Assembly: GCA_033558025.1 (NCBI GenBank)
Contig: JAUCEF010000018.1
Coordinates: 1,426,001-1,490,000 of the forward strand
DNA from: Phytophthora sp. 'mugwort'
Taxonomy: Eukaryota > Oomycota > Peronosporomycetes > Peronosporales > Peronosporaceae
DNA length: 64,000 nt
Reading direction: 5' to 3'
Shown here: one piece after another, positions 10,802-22,506 of the stretch
Numbering within the stretch: the stretch's first letter is position 1
Layout of the letters: every line of letters starts with the position of its first letter
Made by a program: the position numbers and the translations under genes
The notes under the pieces: generated by a model
Told to the model about the DNA's origin: nothing
The model's database searches: none
What the model saw: the letters and a program-made list of their open reading frames with translations, nothing else

Positions 10802-11450
10802 ATGCATTTAGAAGGAACGGGTATCGGCGATAACGGACATGGCCGACGCAGACAAGGTGGAACCTGGGGCTGCGAGGCGGGTGGCGAGAAACGATGTACT
10901 GAAGGGAGGGACACTGCGAGTCGCTACGGGCGCTTGTTTTGCGGGAAAGAGCTCGATCAGCTCGAGGAAGAAGACAGTGGATTGGCGAAAGTGGAACCGG
11001 ATGAATATGATAAGGAAATGGAGGGACGGCTGTTCCCGCTGGACGAGGTACAGGTCCAGCTACGGTTAGAGCGGAACGCCAGAGAATAAGAGAAGGCGGC
11101 GTTGCGGATGTGGGCGCTGAGCTGGGAATACTAGTGGAGGTACGAACTGACGACGGATGTTTCGTCTGGAGCGCTCTCGACACCGGAGTACTGGTTGGGC
11201 TGGTATGCTGAGACGCTGGAAGCGTCTGAAGAAGCCAAGCGTGCCAACCGGAACTTCAGATCGCGAGAGACCCCGAGCTGCGAGTTACCAAGGGGTAGGA
11301 ACGCGACATCGGTTGCCTCGGACGAAGGGAAGGGCACGGAAGTGCCGACGAAGGTGTCTGGGGCCGAACTAAGCCGGGAAGGATCTCCGAGCGTTAGAAC
11401 GCGAAGTCATATGGCATGTGCGAGGGACTTGCGGAATCGGAAGCTTGTCC
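10802..11450 (+). pseudogene. Element A pre-protease segment, ends at the inversion breakpoint
   Basis: Frames 10802-11089 (KVEPDEYDKEMEGRLFPLDE) and 11157-11450 (LSTPEYWLGWYAETLEASEE) carry the acidic spacer that, in my memory of Phytophthora Ty3/gypsy elements, precedes protease. The element A reading stops at about 11450 and the next bases belong to element B gag. The matching continuation of A is on the minus strand from about 24490 downwards. This makes 11450-11456 the left breakpoint of the proposed inversion. Confidence 0.55.
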
Positions 11451-11454
11451 CCAA

Positions 11455-13236
11455 AGATGCTGGAAGAGGCCGGCCTTACGGCAAGAGCGTTCGACGCTGA
11501 CGACCTGTTCCAGTTGGACGCCGACACGATCCGGATCTCGGCCGCGTCGCTTTTCAACTTGCTGAAGCCCCTCGTGGACGAGCGATCGGCGGCCGCAGCG
11601 CCCGAGACCAAGACCGAGCTCAGCTCGATAATCGAGGCCAAGGCCGGATACGTCTCGCCGCCCGAGACCAAGGCGGCGTACACCAGGTCGCCGGAGTACC
11701 ACACCGGATCATCGCAGTACGCGTCGGCTACGTTCAGAAGTCGGATCTAGCAGCTCAGTGGAGCCGCGATGGATGTCGCTTGGGCCAGCCGGTGTCGCGA
11801 TGCTGTAGTCACGTTCTGCGAGCACTCTGGCAGATAAGATCCCGGCTCCGCGTCTGGCGAGACCGTTGCCAGCCTGGATCCGATTAGCGGGTCCGGTCCA
11901 GGAACCGACGAGTGGTCTACGTATTTCCAAGCGGCTATGGCACGTTTCCTGAGCGAATCTCAAGAGGCCAGGGCTCCGCGACCGGCTCCGTTCTCACGCG
12001 GTCCGGGATCGCAGGATGTCGACATGGAATCGGTGGGATCACAAGATCACCACCCCGAGCACTGGGAGTATGATCCGGATGATCTCGACATGGGATCCAC
12101 GAGACGCACGGCTACGACAATGGCAGAAGTCGTTCTCGTTCTGATTGGATCGTCGACGGTTTAACGCGTCAAGATACCGGCCATCTTGGATCTGAAAGAA
12201 TTCACAGGCAAGGATCATGTCGAAGAGCGTGCACGAGGGTGGATCAGCAAAGTCAAGTCTGCATTCGCGAGGGGTCAAGCTACAGACCAAGAGAAATGCC
12301 TTACATGCGCGGATCTGCTCACCGGGCCCGCGAGGAACTGGTACAGGCAGCTGAGCCGATCCACGCGGTCGAAGTGGAGTGACTTGCTCAGGAGCTTCCA
12401 AACGCAATACTGCGGATTGGGAGTCTCGGTAGCATGGCAATACTACCACGCGCGCAAGCGCGCAGAAGCCACCGCTCTGCACCCCCTCAACGTTGCAGGC
12501 ATGCGCGCGAGACTGAAGATCAAGGATGGCGACGCGAAGGCCCGTCGCGAGCACGTGGAACATTTCATCGAGACTCTGGCAGACCAGGATCTTGCGGATC
12601 AGCTCACACTGCTGCGCTTGGCTGACGCGGATCTGCTGGAGGACGTGCTGCGCGCGCGAAGTCGCGCCAGAAGAAGTCGACCGGATCCGGTAAGTACCGA
12701 TCCAAGCCGAGTCCTGCGCCACCAAACGGCGATAGCGCGCCAGCCCGTGCTGTGCGCGCTATCAAGATCCCCGATTCCGGATCCGAGTTCGGATCGGACT
12801 CTGAGGAGTCAGGATCCGAAGGCGAACTGTGCCGAGCGTACGTGACGGCGGCAAGTGACCAGTCTCAGGCAGTTGCAGCAGCGGATCCACCAAGAGCACC
12901 GGATCCTGGGCGCTCGAACGATGCGCCAGAGGATCCTCGACAGCAGGATCGCCGCCCGCGTTTCGGCAGAGATGGCCAGAGACGATGCTCGCACTGCGGG
13001 TCTCATAAGCACTCGGATCCTGGATGTTGAAAGCGTCTGATCTGTCAGAAATGAGACAAGAGAGGACATCCGTCTGATCGGTGTTTCATCGTGTGTCGTG
13101 GCTGTGGCGAACTCCACGATCACAGATCACAGCAAGTGCCAGATGGAAGAGTTCTACAACCTCATCCGTCAGTGGTTCGACCCCAGCAAGCATCCGGGAC
13201 TACTACCTGAGACTGCGGAGAAGATGCTAAACTAGG
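11455..13236 (+). pseudogene. Element B gag, middle and C-terminal part
   Basis: Begins inside gag at KMLEEAGLTARAFDADDLF, which aligns with LMKEAGLVAGAFDADDLF of element C. The capsid region is at 12186-12660 (LKEFTGKDHVEERARGWISK, then GPARNWYRQLSRSTRSKWSD). Three Cys/His modules follow at 12985-13130. The first, CSHCGSHKHSDPGC, is a perfect CX2CX4HX4C; it is followed at once by a TGA. The second has lost its second Cys, and the third reads CRGCGELHD. The N-terminal part of this gag lies at 24495-25110 on the other strand. Confidence 0.75.
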
Positions 13237-13479
13237 ACGCTCGCCGGTTTTGAACCCGATACGAGAGAGCGTTCTGGCTCATTCATCTATGCATTCGTGG
13301 AAAAGAAGCCGAAGGATCAGGTTAGCGGATCGCGAGCTGATCTATTTGGTAATACACATGAACTTCATAAGAAACGTACGGCTATGGTTGCAAGGTCTTC
13401 GACCTCTTGACGACTACCAACGGTCCGAGGTCACGATGACTTTGGATCTGCGGCCAAGCCAGTCGCGATATTGGAAGTA

Positions 13480-14150
13480 TCATGTTCCCCGCAAACACTT
13501 CAAGCAGGCGAAAGCGAACAGCAAGATCAACAGTGTCAAGGCTGTGGCGCTTCTTGACTCAGGATCCGAGGTGTCGATCATCGACGCCACCTTGCTCGTA
13601 AGGTAGGATGTCATATCGACACAAGTCAGAGTCAATAATGCCTCGGAATTGGTGAAAAAGCTGAATGTCGCGGAAGGATGCACACGGATCAAGCTTACCT
13701 TGGCGGGATCCTTGGTGTACTTCTACGACGTCTGGGTGGGAAACGATCTGCTGCCGCACTACCAAGCCATCCTTGGCACGGACTTCATGGTCCAAGCTGG
13801 ATCTCGGCGACGGATCCTTGTGCCTGTCAGACGAGGTGCGAGTCATATTGCAGGGGCGCCGCCAGATCTTCAACGACAGAGCCCGCCCGACATTCGTGGG
13901 CAAACATCTGATGCTGGGGGTCGCAGACTCCATGGAGTTCCCACTGCGGATCCGTGTGTCTGACAATGAAAAGCTGTGGTTAGCCCGCGGTGAGCGCTGG
14001 GTGCCCCCCCTGGCTAAAGGCCCGGGCAGGATCCTCTACTTGCATCTTGCGAACCTGGGCGACAGGAAGCTGATCTTGAACAGGGATGTGCAAATCGTAC
14101 TATGGCTGGCCGGGGTCATATCCCTCATCAGCCGGGCTTCGTCTCTGTAG
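13480..14150 (+). pseudogene. Element B aspartic protease
   Basis: The catalytic strand reads KAVALLDSGSEVSIID at 13540-13585, followed by a frameshift and then the body of the domain (IKLTLAGSLVYFYDVWVG and the second motif AILGTDFMV at about 13768). Element C has the same blocks (FLDTGAEVSLLD, IKITLAGSLVYFFDIWVG). The enzyme would mature Gag-Pol. A one-base loss just after the catalytic strand, relative to C, destroys the frame. Confidence 0.7.
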
Positions 14151-15222
14151 GACCCCGGCGTACGCGAGTGGCAAACCCTGGCGTGGGAAGCCACAACGGA
14201 TGCGGCATCCGCCGTAGCAGCGGCGCCGCCAGCGCCGGATCTGGAGCCCGCAGTTGATCGGGGAGAGTACGACCCGCCGACCAGGATCCTGCCGCGACCG
14301 AAGGCATCTGAATCCACAGGAAGTGAGGACGAGCGCCAAGAGGCGTACCGGGTGGCGCTGACCCGCCCTCTGAATGCAAGTCAGGGACAGAACAGTGCGA
14401 CGCCTGATTTGAGACATGAGTGTAATCACGCCCTGTCTCATGCACCCGGTATCGGTGACGTGCATGCAGGATGGACAATCGGCAATCGGCGCGAAGGTCG
14501 CGATATCTGACGGAGGCCCAAGAGAAGCCTCGGTGGTGCAAGAGGGTGTGGCAGACGCGCCCGAGGACAACGGTAAAAATGAGACCTCACACGACCCCGC
14601 CTGAGCCTGGGATCCCGAGATCGACCCGTCGACGGACGTCACTGTCGCGACACGTGTCACTGATTTTTCGGTGGGGAAGATGAGGCGATCAGGCGACCAG
14701 TCACCAGGCCATGTACAAGGACGGGGCCACGGTCTCATATCGTCAGGAACACCCGACGGCCGCGCGAAGGGCGCCTCGCGTGGCGAAGGCCCCAAAGGGA
14801 GTTGCGCGCTCGGGACTGGTGGGAAAGTTGCGCCAGGGGAAGACGAAGCGAACGGTGCCGCTCACGAAACCGACAGAAGCTTGGGGGCTGAGCAATCGCC
14901 GTTGATCGACGTGCTGGAGTCAGGTGACCTTCTGGAAGTGGATCTCCCGTCGGAGGCGCTGGATCAAGCCAAACAGCTTCCAATCGAGGATCCCGCGGAC
15001 AAGCCCAAGGCCCGAGTCAAGGATCTCGCGGAGGATCGCCCGACGGAAGCGGCAAGAACGGATCTGGACGGTGGCACCAAGATTCATGACGACTCGAAGG
15101 AGGATCCAGTCGAGGATCCCGAGGTCTGCTACCACGACGGAGGCACGCTGCACGCCGAAGAAGTGCAAAGCGAGCTGGCTGTGCTGCCAGACATAGCACC
15201 CACCACGTCAAGGTGCGGATAG
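14151..15222 (+). pseudogene. Element B protease-RT linker, acidic and low complexity
   Basis: Several plus-strand frames, the longest 14671-15222, rich in Asp, Glu, Gly and Lys (for example ESGDLLEVDLPSEALDQAK). No domain is recognisable. Element C has an equally long unassigned stretch at 46400-46785, so a long linker seems to be part of this element type. It is broken by frameshifts near 14600 and 15220. Confidence 0.45.
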
Positions 15223-15224
15223 AG

Positions 15225-16330
15225 GATCTGCAAGTGGTGGATCCTGGGGTGAACATAGAGGAGGAGATCCGTCACCTCCGCGACATTATCTGGTCCTACC
15301 AGCACTTTACTGATACGGCAACGCACTGCCTCCTGCGGCTGTAGGCGTGGTATGTGACATCGATGTTGAAAAGCCACCCCAATCGCACAACGTGTGCGAA
15401 AGATCGCCCCCCAGTTCCGCGAGAAGGTATCGGATCTGCTTAAGGGACTGCTGTCGGTCAAGATCATACGCCACTCAACGTCTCCTTGGGCATCCCCAAT
15501 CGTGGTGATCATCAAGAAGAATGGTATGGACATAAGGTTGTGCATTGATTACCGCCTGGTCAACGGTCTTACTAAGCTGATGGTCTACCCGATGCCCCTG
15601 ATCAACGATCTGCTTGAGGATCTAAACAAGGTGCTGTGGTATTGCTCGCTGGATATGGCGAGTGGCTTCTGGGTTGTGTTTATGACGGATCGCGCTCGTG
15701 CTATATCGGCATTCGCCACGCCGTTTGGCCTGTTTGAGTGGAACCGCATGCCATTTGGACTGAAGAACGTCCCACAGATCTACCAGAGGCTAATCGACAA
15801 CGCACTGTACAGCTTCTTGCGGATCCATCAGCGGCGGATCGAGGATCCTCAACGGACACCTTCGAAGGAGGAGATCCGGAGAAAGTAGGTGAACCTTCCG
15901 TACTGGTGAGTTGATCCTACATCGATGACATACTTGTTACGGCCGGATCCTCGGATCATTTGTGCGAACGAGTGAAGCACCTGTTCGCCACCTGCGGCAA
16001 GTGGAATATCTCGATCAGTGTCGCGAAGAGCTTCTGGGGACTGAAGAAGGTAGATTACCTCGGACATCGTGTATCCATCGAAGGCTTGGAGGCTCCTGCG
16101 AAGGATCTCAGTGCGCTGGTGGATCTGCCATTCCCGAGATCTCTACGGTCTATGCAGTCGTTCTTGGGTAGTCTGAACGACTACGGACGCTTCATTGAAG
16201 ACATGGCGGTGTACGTGTCGGTGTTGTACGAGCTGCGAGAAGTGGATTTCGCCGCGATGCGTGCTGAGAGCGGGATCGCTGTCAACGAAGGGAAGATCGG
16301 CCGAGAGATCCTCGAAGGCGGGGCCCCCAG
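15225..16330 (+). pseudogene. Element B reverse transcriptase
   Basis: Pre-RT sequence (RIEDLQVVDPGVNIEEEIRH) starts at 15215. The main RT frame 15394-15888 shows STSPWASPIVVIIKKNG, then LCIDYRLVN, then the first catalytic Asp in CSLDMASGFW, and the FGLFEWNRMPFGLKN block. An in-frame stop comes at 15886-15888, but the catalytic YIDD box is intact at 15918-15929. The thumb and connection follow (WGLKKVDYLGHRVSIEGLE, MQSFLGSLNDYGRFI). Some catalytic residues survive, but frameshifts at about 15380 and 15895 and the stop inactivate it. Confidence 0.8.
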
Positions 16331-16454
16331 TTCGATCAGGATCCGGAGGCGTCAGAGCCGAAGTGGATCCGAGCTAGAGCAGCGTTCTCCACACTGAAGA
16401 ACAAGATCGCGACGACCCCGATCCTCCGACACTTCGATCCGGAGAAACAGCCTA

Positions 16455-16815
16455 TGCTGATCGTCTATGCCAGCGAGTGGGCAGTATCCGCCTCCCTGGT
16501 GCAGGATCACGACGGCATATACTTGCCCGTGTGTTCACGAGCCGCACGTTGAAGTCGGACGAATTGAACTACGGCGTCGTACAGAAGGAAGTGCTAGCGC
16601 TGATGCGTATGCTGGATCTGGGTTATTTGATTCTGGTCGGCGAAAACCCCTGACGCGGCACTCGACGCTTGCTTGGCTGTTCCGCGCCGCACGGCTCCAA
16701 GGGCGGCTCGGACAATGGGCCGCGCTGCTATCGCCCTGGACGTTAGAGATTACTAAGTGCACGAAAGGCGAGAATGAGATATTGGAATCGCTGGCTGCGT
16801 GTGTAACGCCATGAT
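16455..16815 (+). pseudogene. Element B first RNase H (ordinary Ty3/gypsy type)
   Basis: Follows RT directly. Recognisable blocks, in shifting frames, are MLIVYASEWAVSASLVQDHDG, LNYGVVQKEVLALMRMLDLGY, then TRHSTLAWLFRAARLQGRLG and QWAALLSPWTLEI. This is the normal retrotransposon RNase H and connection. Element C has the same blocks at 48060-48440. A TGA ends the reading at 16814, just before the second RNase H. Confidence 0.65.
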
Positions 16816-16820
16816 CGATA

Positions 16821-17330
16821 GTGGATCAGGCGCTGGTAGCAATCGCACCGCGGAAAGAGCCCCATCGAGCAGTACAGACTCCGATCCCTATAGTGAAGCC
16901 CGACGAGGAGCTTCTGGTCGCTAGTTTCGATGGATCCGCCCGAGTCAAACGCGGCGGAGGCGCCTTCAGAGCTATCCTGTGGAGGTGGGCTCGAGTGGAC
17001 GGTGGTCAACGCGGAGTCAGTATGGGCAGAAGTATGACGGTCAACGAGGCGGAGTACGGTGGACTGCTGTTATGCTTTGATCTGTTAGAAGGACTGGATC
17101 GAGGACGTTTGGTGATCTGTGCGGACTCCAATTTGTTGATCCGACAGATGAAGGGCGAGATCGACTGCAAAGCTCCCGCTTTGACGTTGTTGCGGCAAAG
17201 GGCTCTACACCATCTGAGATCCTGGCCGGATCACGATCTGCTTCACGTCAAGCGAGCATGGAACGCCAGCGCAGATAGTCTGGCGAGTGCGGCGTTAAAG
17301 CGGGAAGCAGGTACCGAAGTGATGGACGAC
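16821..17330 (+). pseudogene. Element B second RNase H (archaeal-type, aRNH)
   Basis: A second RNase H fold sits after the ordinary one, in one open frame (16821-17528). The four acidic residues of the family can be seen: Asp in VASFDGSARV (about 16929), Glu in TVNEAEYGG (about 17050), Asp in VICADSNLLIRQMKGE (about 17125) and Asp in WNASADSLAS (about 17275). The GGGAFRAILW and LLLCFDLLEGL blocks and the HVKRAWN strand are typical of archaeal/plant RNase H1. All catalytic residues are intact here, unlike most of the element. Its extra activity probably supports primer removal; that is inference from the Tat and Chronos literature as I remember it. Confidence 0.75.
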
Positions 17331-17524
17331 CAGACACGGAAGGATCTGGTGATGCTAAATCGGCTACCCGAAATCCTAACCACAGCTGTCGAGGATACTA
17401 CGCTTCGCATTGCAGCCATGACGACTAGATCCCGCCGGAAGGTCACCAGCCCCAGTGTGCTGCACGAAGAGGCGGTCCGCCAGCTGAGAGTGGATCGGAT
17501 CCGACAAGCTCAAGACGAAGAAAA

Positions 17525-18790
17525 GTGAATCTGAACCTCAAGAAGTACCTTCAGGGGGATGTGAAGGATCTGGAAAAGGACGAAGCTCGGGAGTGCAGCA
17601 ACGTGGCTGCTGACTGTGAGATGGACGAACAGGACCTATTCTACTACTGCCCGCCGTCTGCGAAGGTGGAGGAACAGATAGACGGGTTGCGTCGTCTTGT
17701 CGTGCCCGAGACGCTGCACGAGGATCTACTGCATCACTATCACGTCAGCCTGGAGGACGATCATTAGGGGATCAGACGAACATACCAGCGGATCCGGGAC
17801 CACTTTTATTGGCGTGGACTCTTCAGGAGCGTCCAGCGATTCGTAGGTGAATGCGTGGATTGCGAGACTGGCAAGGGGCGACCGACCATATGCGGCGGGT
17901 TACCCGGCAATATCCAGGCCACCTACCCTTTTCAGGTCAGAGCGATAGATCACATTCCCTTGCTGCCCAAGTCGTACAAGGGCCACACGGAACTCCTAAT
18001 CTGGGTAGATCTGTTCACCGGTTACGTCATCGCCAAGGCGAGTGTATCCCGGACAGCCCAAAGGATCGCGGAATCCTACGAGGAATGTGTGTTCCGGCGC
18101 TTCGGTGCGAGCGAGGTGATCCGGCATGACAGGGAGCCTGGCTTCATGTCTGACTTCCTTCAAGGCGTTCAATCGGATCCTGGGCCAGAGAAAGCGAGCC
18201 ACCATGGCTTATAGGCCCCAGGCGAACGGGACTGCGGAAACGCATGGTGCAGACGGTGACGAGACCCAGACCAGCGCTGCTGGGACGAGTACGCAGAGCG
18301 CCTGACCTTCGCTAGCAACACGGCACATGATCGGATCCGAGATGACACCCCTTTTTATCTTGTGCACGGTTGGGATCCACGCATGACACTAGAGGCAACC
18401 CTCCCGCTGGGCAGCAGGAGACGCGAGATCGGGATCCACGTCGATGGCGGTACCGGATCCAGTGCTATTACCGGCAGGCGAGAGCGGACGTGGACGAGAA
18501 GCTGAACGGCTATTACGGATCGGGCCGAACGCCACAATGATAGCGTGGATCCGCAAAGGATCGAGGCCGGCACTCGAGTGTGGCTATATCTGGATCGAGT
18601 CAAGGAAGGATACGCGCGGAAGCTAGCGCATATGTGGCGTGGTGCCTTCCGAGTGTTGAAGATGGTGCAACTTTCGCTGCCCAACTGGAGACAGCGGGGA
18701 CAGATTACACCCTTTTACGGTGGTGCATGTGTCCAAGTTGAAGCCTGTGAGAGCATTCTCCGATCGACCAAAAACATACTTGGCCGTCGA
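17525..18790 (+). pseudogene. Element B integrase
   Basis: Zinc-binding HHCC module: His in LLHHYHVSLEDDH (about 17730-17765, ended by a TAG), Cys pair in GECVDCETGKG (about 17850-17875). Core: first Asp in RAIDHIPLLPKSYKGH (about 17945), second Asp in IRHDREPGFMSDF (about 18125), then RPQANGTAE-like sequence with the catalytic Glu near 18230. The C-terminal part near 18600-18740 reads ARKLAHMWRGAFRV, matching element C. At least three frame breaks are present. Integration and, through the chromodomain that follows, site choice would be its role. Confidence 0.75.
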
Positions 18791-18829
18791 TGAAGGCGGA
18801 TCGTCTCGACTTCGACGAGGCACTGTTAC

Positions 18830-19080
18830 TTGAAGACAGCTGGGATCGAGGGCTAGAAGAAGGGGGAGTACGAAGTCGAGAAGATCAGCGACATGAGGTC
18901 GGGCCGTCGAACCCGCTATGGACGATTACTGCGCGAGTTCAAGGTATACTGACGAGGCTACGACGAGCCCACCTGGGTTGAAGAGGCGGATCTGAACTGT
19001 GGGGCGCTGTTGCGTGAGTTCCGGCAGGATCGGGCCAAGAGGATTCGTTCCAGGCAATGCAGTCGCACGAGGAAGCTTAA
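18830..19080 (+). pseudogene. Element B chromodomain at the integrase C-terminus
   Basis: From 18866 the frame reads EYEVEKISDMRSGRRTRYGR, then LLREFKVY, a TGA, then RGYDEPTWVEEADLNCGALL. Element C has the same module without that stop (YEVEKIADLRSGRRTRYGR ... PSWVDEADLNCGALL). The stop stands where the family has Trp (WKGY/WRGY), so it is a TGG to TGA change in an aromatic-cage residue. Chromodomains on integrases are known to bind histone marks and steer chromoviruses to heterochromatin. Confidence 0.75.
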
Positions 19081-19635
19081 GTGGTGAAAGCCACGGCAGC
19101 AAGCTGGTTGCTGTAGGTGGTACTGAGGTTGAAGGCTTGCACGAAGACTGCAGGTGTGAAGGGGGAGGATCCACGTTCACTATTCGGTTTTGTACGTGAC
19201 GAAGTTGGTAGAAGCTCCGCGGGAAGGCCGTGAGAGAAGAAGAAGGAGGGTTTCCGGCTGGCGAGTTGGTCGCCACGGCGGATGAAGCGAGAGAGGATAC
19301 AGGGAGGCTGCATGCCTAAAGATGGAAAGGAGAATGAGTGTGCATGTGACCAGAAGATGCGGATCAGGTGAAATAACTAAGCTCGCTACAAGGATCTCGG
19401 ATCCGACGATGAACGGAGGATCTGAGAACGATGAAGATACGGCATACGCAAGACAAATTAGCTGAAGCAAGATATTGAATGGATGCCGACATTCAAGACG
19501 AATCACTACCGCTACTAAGTTAGTGGCGTACGACGTAGACTACTCATGATCCGAAGCGGACGGAGAAAACGTTATGCAGAGCCGGCCGATCTGGCGAGAC
19601 GGATGAGGAGTCGGATCCGTGCGGAAGTGATTGTG

Positions 19636-22404
19636 TCACGGGGCGCTCCTGTCATAGTCCGCGAGAGCCGCGGTCAGAGCTTGGAGCGGATCCCGTCTCT
19701 CTGCAACCGCCCCGCGCCCGGGGAACCACGTAGTGCCTTCGGATTGCAGAGGGAAGTGCATGAACACCGGATCTAACAGCAGGTCCAGGTTGCAACAGCC
19801 CGTCTGACGAGCTTTTTCGAAGATCTGGCCTTGCAGATTCCGGAACTTGGCGCAAGCATGTGAGCTCCGATTCTTGCGTGTGCGTCGCGCTCGGACTTGG
19901 GCATCGGGAAGGAGTGCGTAGCTTCACAGTAGGCCTGACGGTGATCCTCCTCGTAGGCCCGGTAGCTCGTGGCGAGCGCTGCTACCTCGGCGGATCTGGC
20001 TGGATCGAAGTCAGCGTCTCCAGGACTGGTACGTCGAGGGCCTTCCACGGCTCCTCTCTGTACAGAGCCTTGATGTTCTCTTTCGTGAGCAGGCTCGGAA
20101 CATAACGCGAAAGATCCAATTGTCCCCCGTGACTGGCCCGCTCAGGGAACATCCACCCGACCGAGAGCACACGGTTGTCGATCAGGATCCGGGGCTTGAG
20201 GGTGTCGAAGATAAGCACACTAATCTGGGAAAGATCCCAAGGTGCTACCTCTGCCGCGACCACGACCCGCGGCTGATGGAAGCCGGGGAGAAAACTATCT
20301 GCAGGACCGAATGGCTGGGAAGGGGGATACGTGGCGGGTATAATGGCTGGAGAGGTCGGATTGGGTGTGCCGGCTGCCTGAGTCGCACCTTCCACCTCTT
20401 CCTCCGCTTCGGCAGAAGTCGGATCTTGGTAGACCACGATGGGGGTAGCTTGAGATCCCTCGCCACCGGAGATCTCCGCGGAAAAACTGCGTTGACCGGC
20501 GTCGAATCGGGATCGCACCAGAGCCATCTGGAGTTCGTCGTCATCGGCGTCGTCGAAAATCGCGTCCGAGTCGACGAGCCCGGCGTAGGATCCATTACTC
20601 CTAGAGCTGGGATCGGAGCTAGATCCAGTTCCTGAGCTGGGTAACTCGTAGTCTCCGTCACCGACCTCAGCCGCGGTGTCAACAACGAGATCCAAGGAGG
20701 ACCCTGATTGAACTGAAGGCACCTTCGAGGCTGATCCGGAGGCAGTTGCGCCATCCACCGCAGGGAACGAGGAACAAGGCACCTCGTTCGGCGGGCTCGG
20801 ATCCTCGTGGCGAGGAGAAGCGGGTGGCCGCACGGGCCTCCTGGAAGAAGCCTGGTCACTGTGAGCCACGGCATTAGACCGCCCGCAAGGTGCAACCGAA
20901 GAGCTCCGCATGGCGGCCGAGGCGATCGACGCTAAGTTGTCGAGAGCGCTGTCCCGCTCCATGACGGCCGAGTCGTGCTTGCCGAGCAGGCCTTGGTGAT
21001 CTTGCGACAGAAGCTCATGCTGACCGCGGAGTCGATCGAGATCTTGGCGGACCAGCTGGTACGCTTGCTGCATGTCGGAGATCTGCTCAAGGAGATCTCT
21101 CTGGGCATTGAATTAATTCTGCCCCTCCTGCATAGCATCGTCGAGACCGAGGCGCGCCTGATCGCGTTTTCTAGTGAGCTGAGTCACTTGGACTGCCGCA
21201 GACTCCAGATCTCGCCGAACTTGAGCGCCGGTGCAGATATTGGTGTTCGCGCGGGTCACCTGACCCTGGGTCCTCTTGAGCTCCTGAGCGATCGTGTCGC
21301 GAGCCACCTCGAGTGTCTTGTGATCCACGCGGAGATTACGGAGCTGGTCTTGCGTTATGTGCGGTGAATCTTCGGCACGCGCGTAATCCCGATAAGCTGC
21401 TCCCAGCGAGCGCTTCAGGCGCTCGAGCTTGATGCTCGGGCAACATCTAGCTTGCCCACGTATGATCGTGGACCTGGTGAAGATCCGCGCGACGACGCTC
21501 AGCCTTGTCATGGAAACCCTCCAGCTAGAGGGTCCGCTCACCTCGAACGTGCAGCTCGATCCGTGCAGCATGCAGATCTGCCGCGGGAACTGATCCGTCG
21601 AGCCGTTGGTGCACTTGATTCAGCTCTTCCCGCAGTCGCTGAGCTTCACGTTCCAGATCACGGACATGCTGCTTCCGCTGCTCGTGGCTGCGTTGGAGAT
21701 CCGCATTGTCCTTCTGAAGGCGAACGAGACCTTTGAACGCCGTGTCGCGCTCGGATCGAGAGGCTTGACACTGCTACTCGAGGTTGGCGGATTGTCGCCT
21801 AAGCCCGGTCACTTCATCTCGCAGATCCTGCACATCCTGGACGAGGGAAGGAGCAGCCCTCGGCAGATCGGCTGGTGCGGCACTGTCATGGTCGGATAAA
21901 CGACGCTCCAGGCCGATGGCGTACGATTGTAGGCGTGTGTACGCCTCCGCGCTGGTCTCCTCTAGCAAGGCGTAGCGCGCCAGCAGATCGTTAAAACCCT
22001 AGACCTCCACGCGGAGGCGGTCAGCTTCTTGGCACGTTTAGCTGCGTGACTTGGCGGATTCGAGCTTGAATAACGTCGTAGCGGTGCTGGACGAAGTCCA
22101 CGAACGAATGCGCATTCGTCCAGTTGGGCTTGACCAGCGCGTGAACTTCCTCGTTGTGACGATGCGCGGCAACCAGATCCCTCTTATCTTCCTGGTGCTT
22201 AGCCAGCAGCTCGTCGTAGGCACCAACGAAGGCGTGGATAGACGTTGCTGCGGCTGCAGCGGATCCAGATCCAACACCACCGGTGTTGCAGCCGCCGAAG
22301 GATCCGACGGTGTGTGGTCACAGTGTGCACGCGTGGAGGAGGACCGTCCGGAGAAAGGCGTGAGGCGTGGCGTCAGTATTAGGAGCGCTGTGGGCGGACA
22401 ACAT
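19636..22404 (-). pseudogene. Element B antisense accessory ORF (about 920 codons, decayed)
   Basis: On the strand opposite to gag-pol, between the chromodomain and the 3' LTR. It starts at an ATG (22404) about 100 bp inside the 3' LTR and ends at TGA 19638-19636. The longest intact piece is 363 aa (21073-19982). N-terminal third: alpha-helical and coiled-coil (HAFVGAYDELLAKHQEDKRD near 22220; QLRNLRVDHKTLEVARDTIA near 21330; LVRQDLDRLRGQHELLSQDH near 21050). Middle: acidic Ser/Pro-rich, disordered. C-terminal third: blocks shared with element C: LSQISVLIFDTLKPRI with GWMFPE, TKENIKAL, then DHRQAYCEATH and the terminal LDLLLDPVFMHFP...TWFPGR (about 19790-19700). Function unknown. A few TGA stops and frameshifts interrupt it. 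Confidence 0.7.
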
Positions 22405-22506
22405 GGTGGAGATGCTTGATCTGGGTAGACGGTAGTGGGTTGAAGTGTGGATCACGTGACACGGTGTGTTACCGTTGCGCAGTAGTCATAACGTGTCAGG
22501 GGCGGT

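Noticed and set aside
20120..20635. Plus-strand 171-codon frame in element B
   Set aside because: Opposite strand of the 363-codon antisense frame; it lacks the conservation with element C seen for the minus strand.
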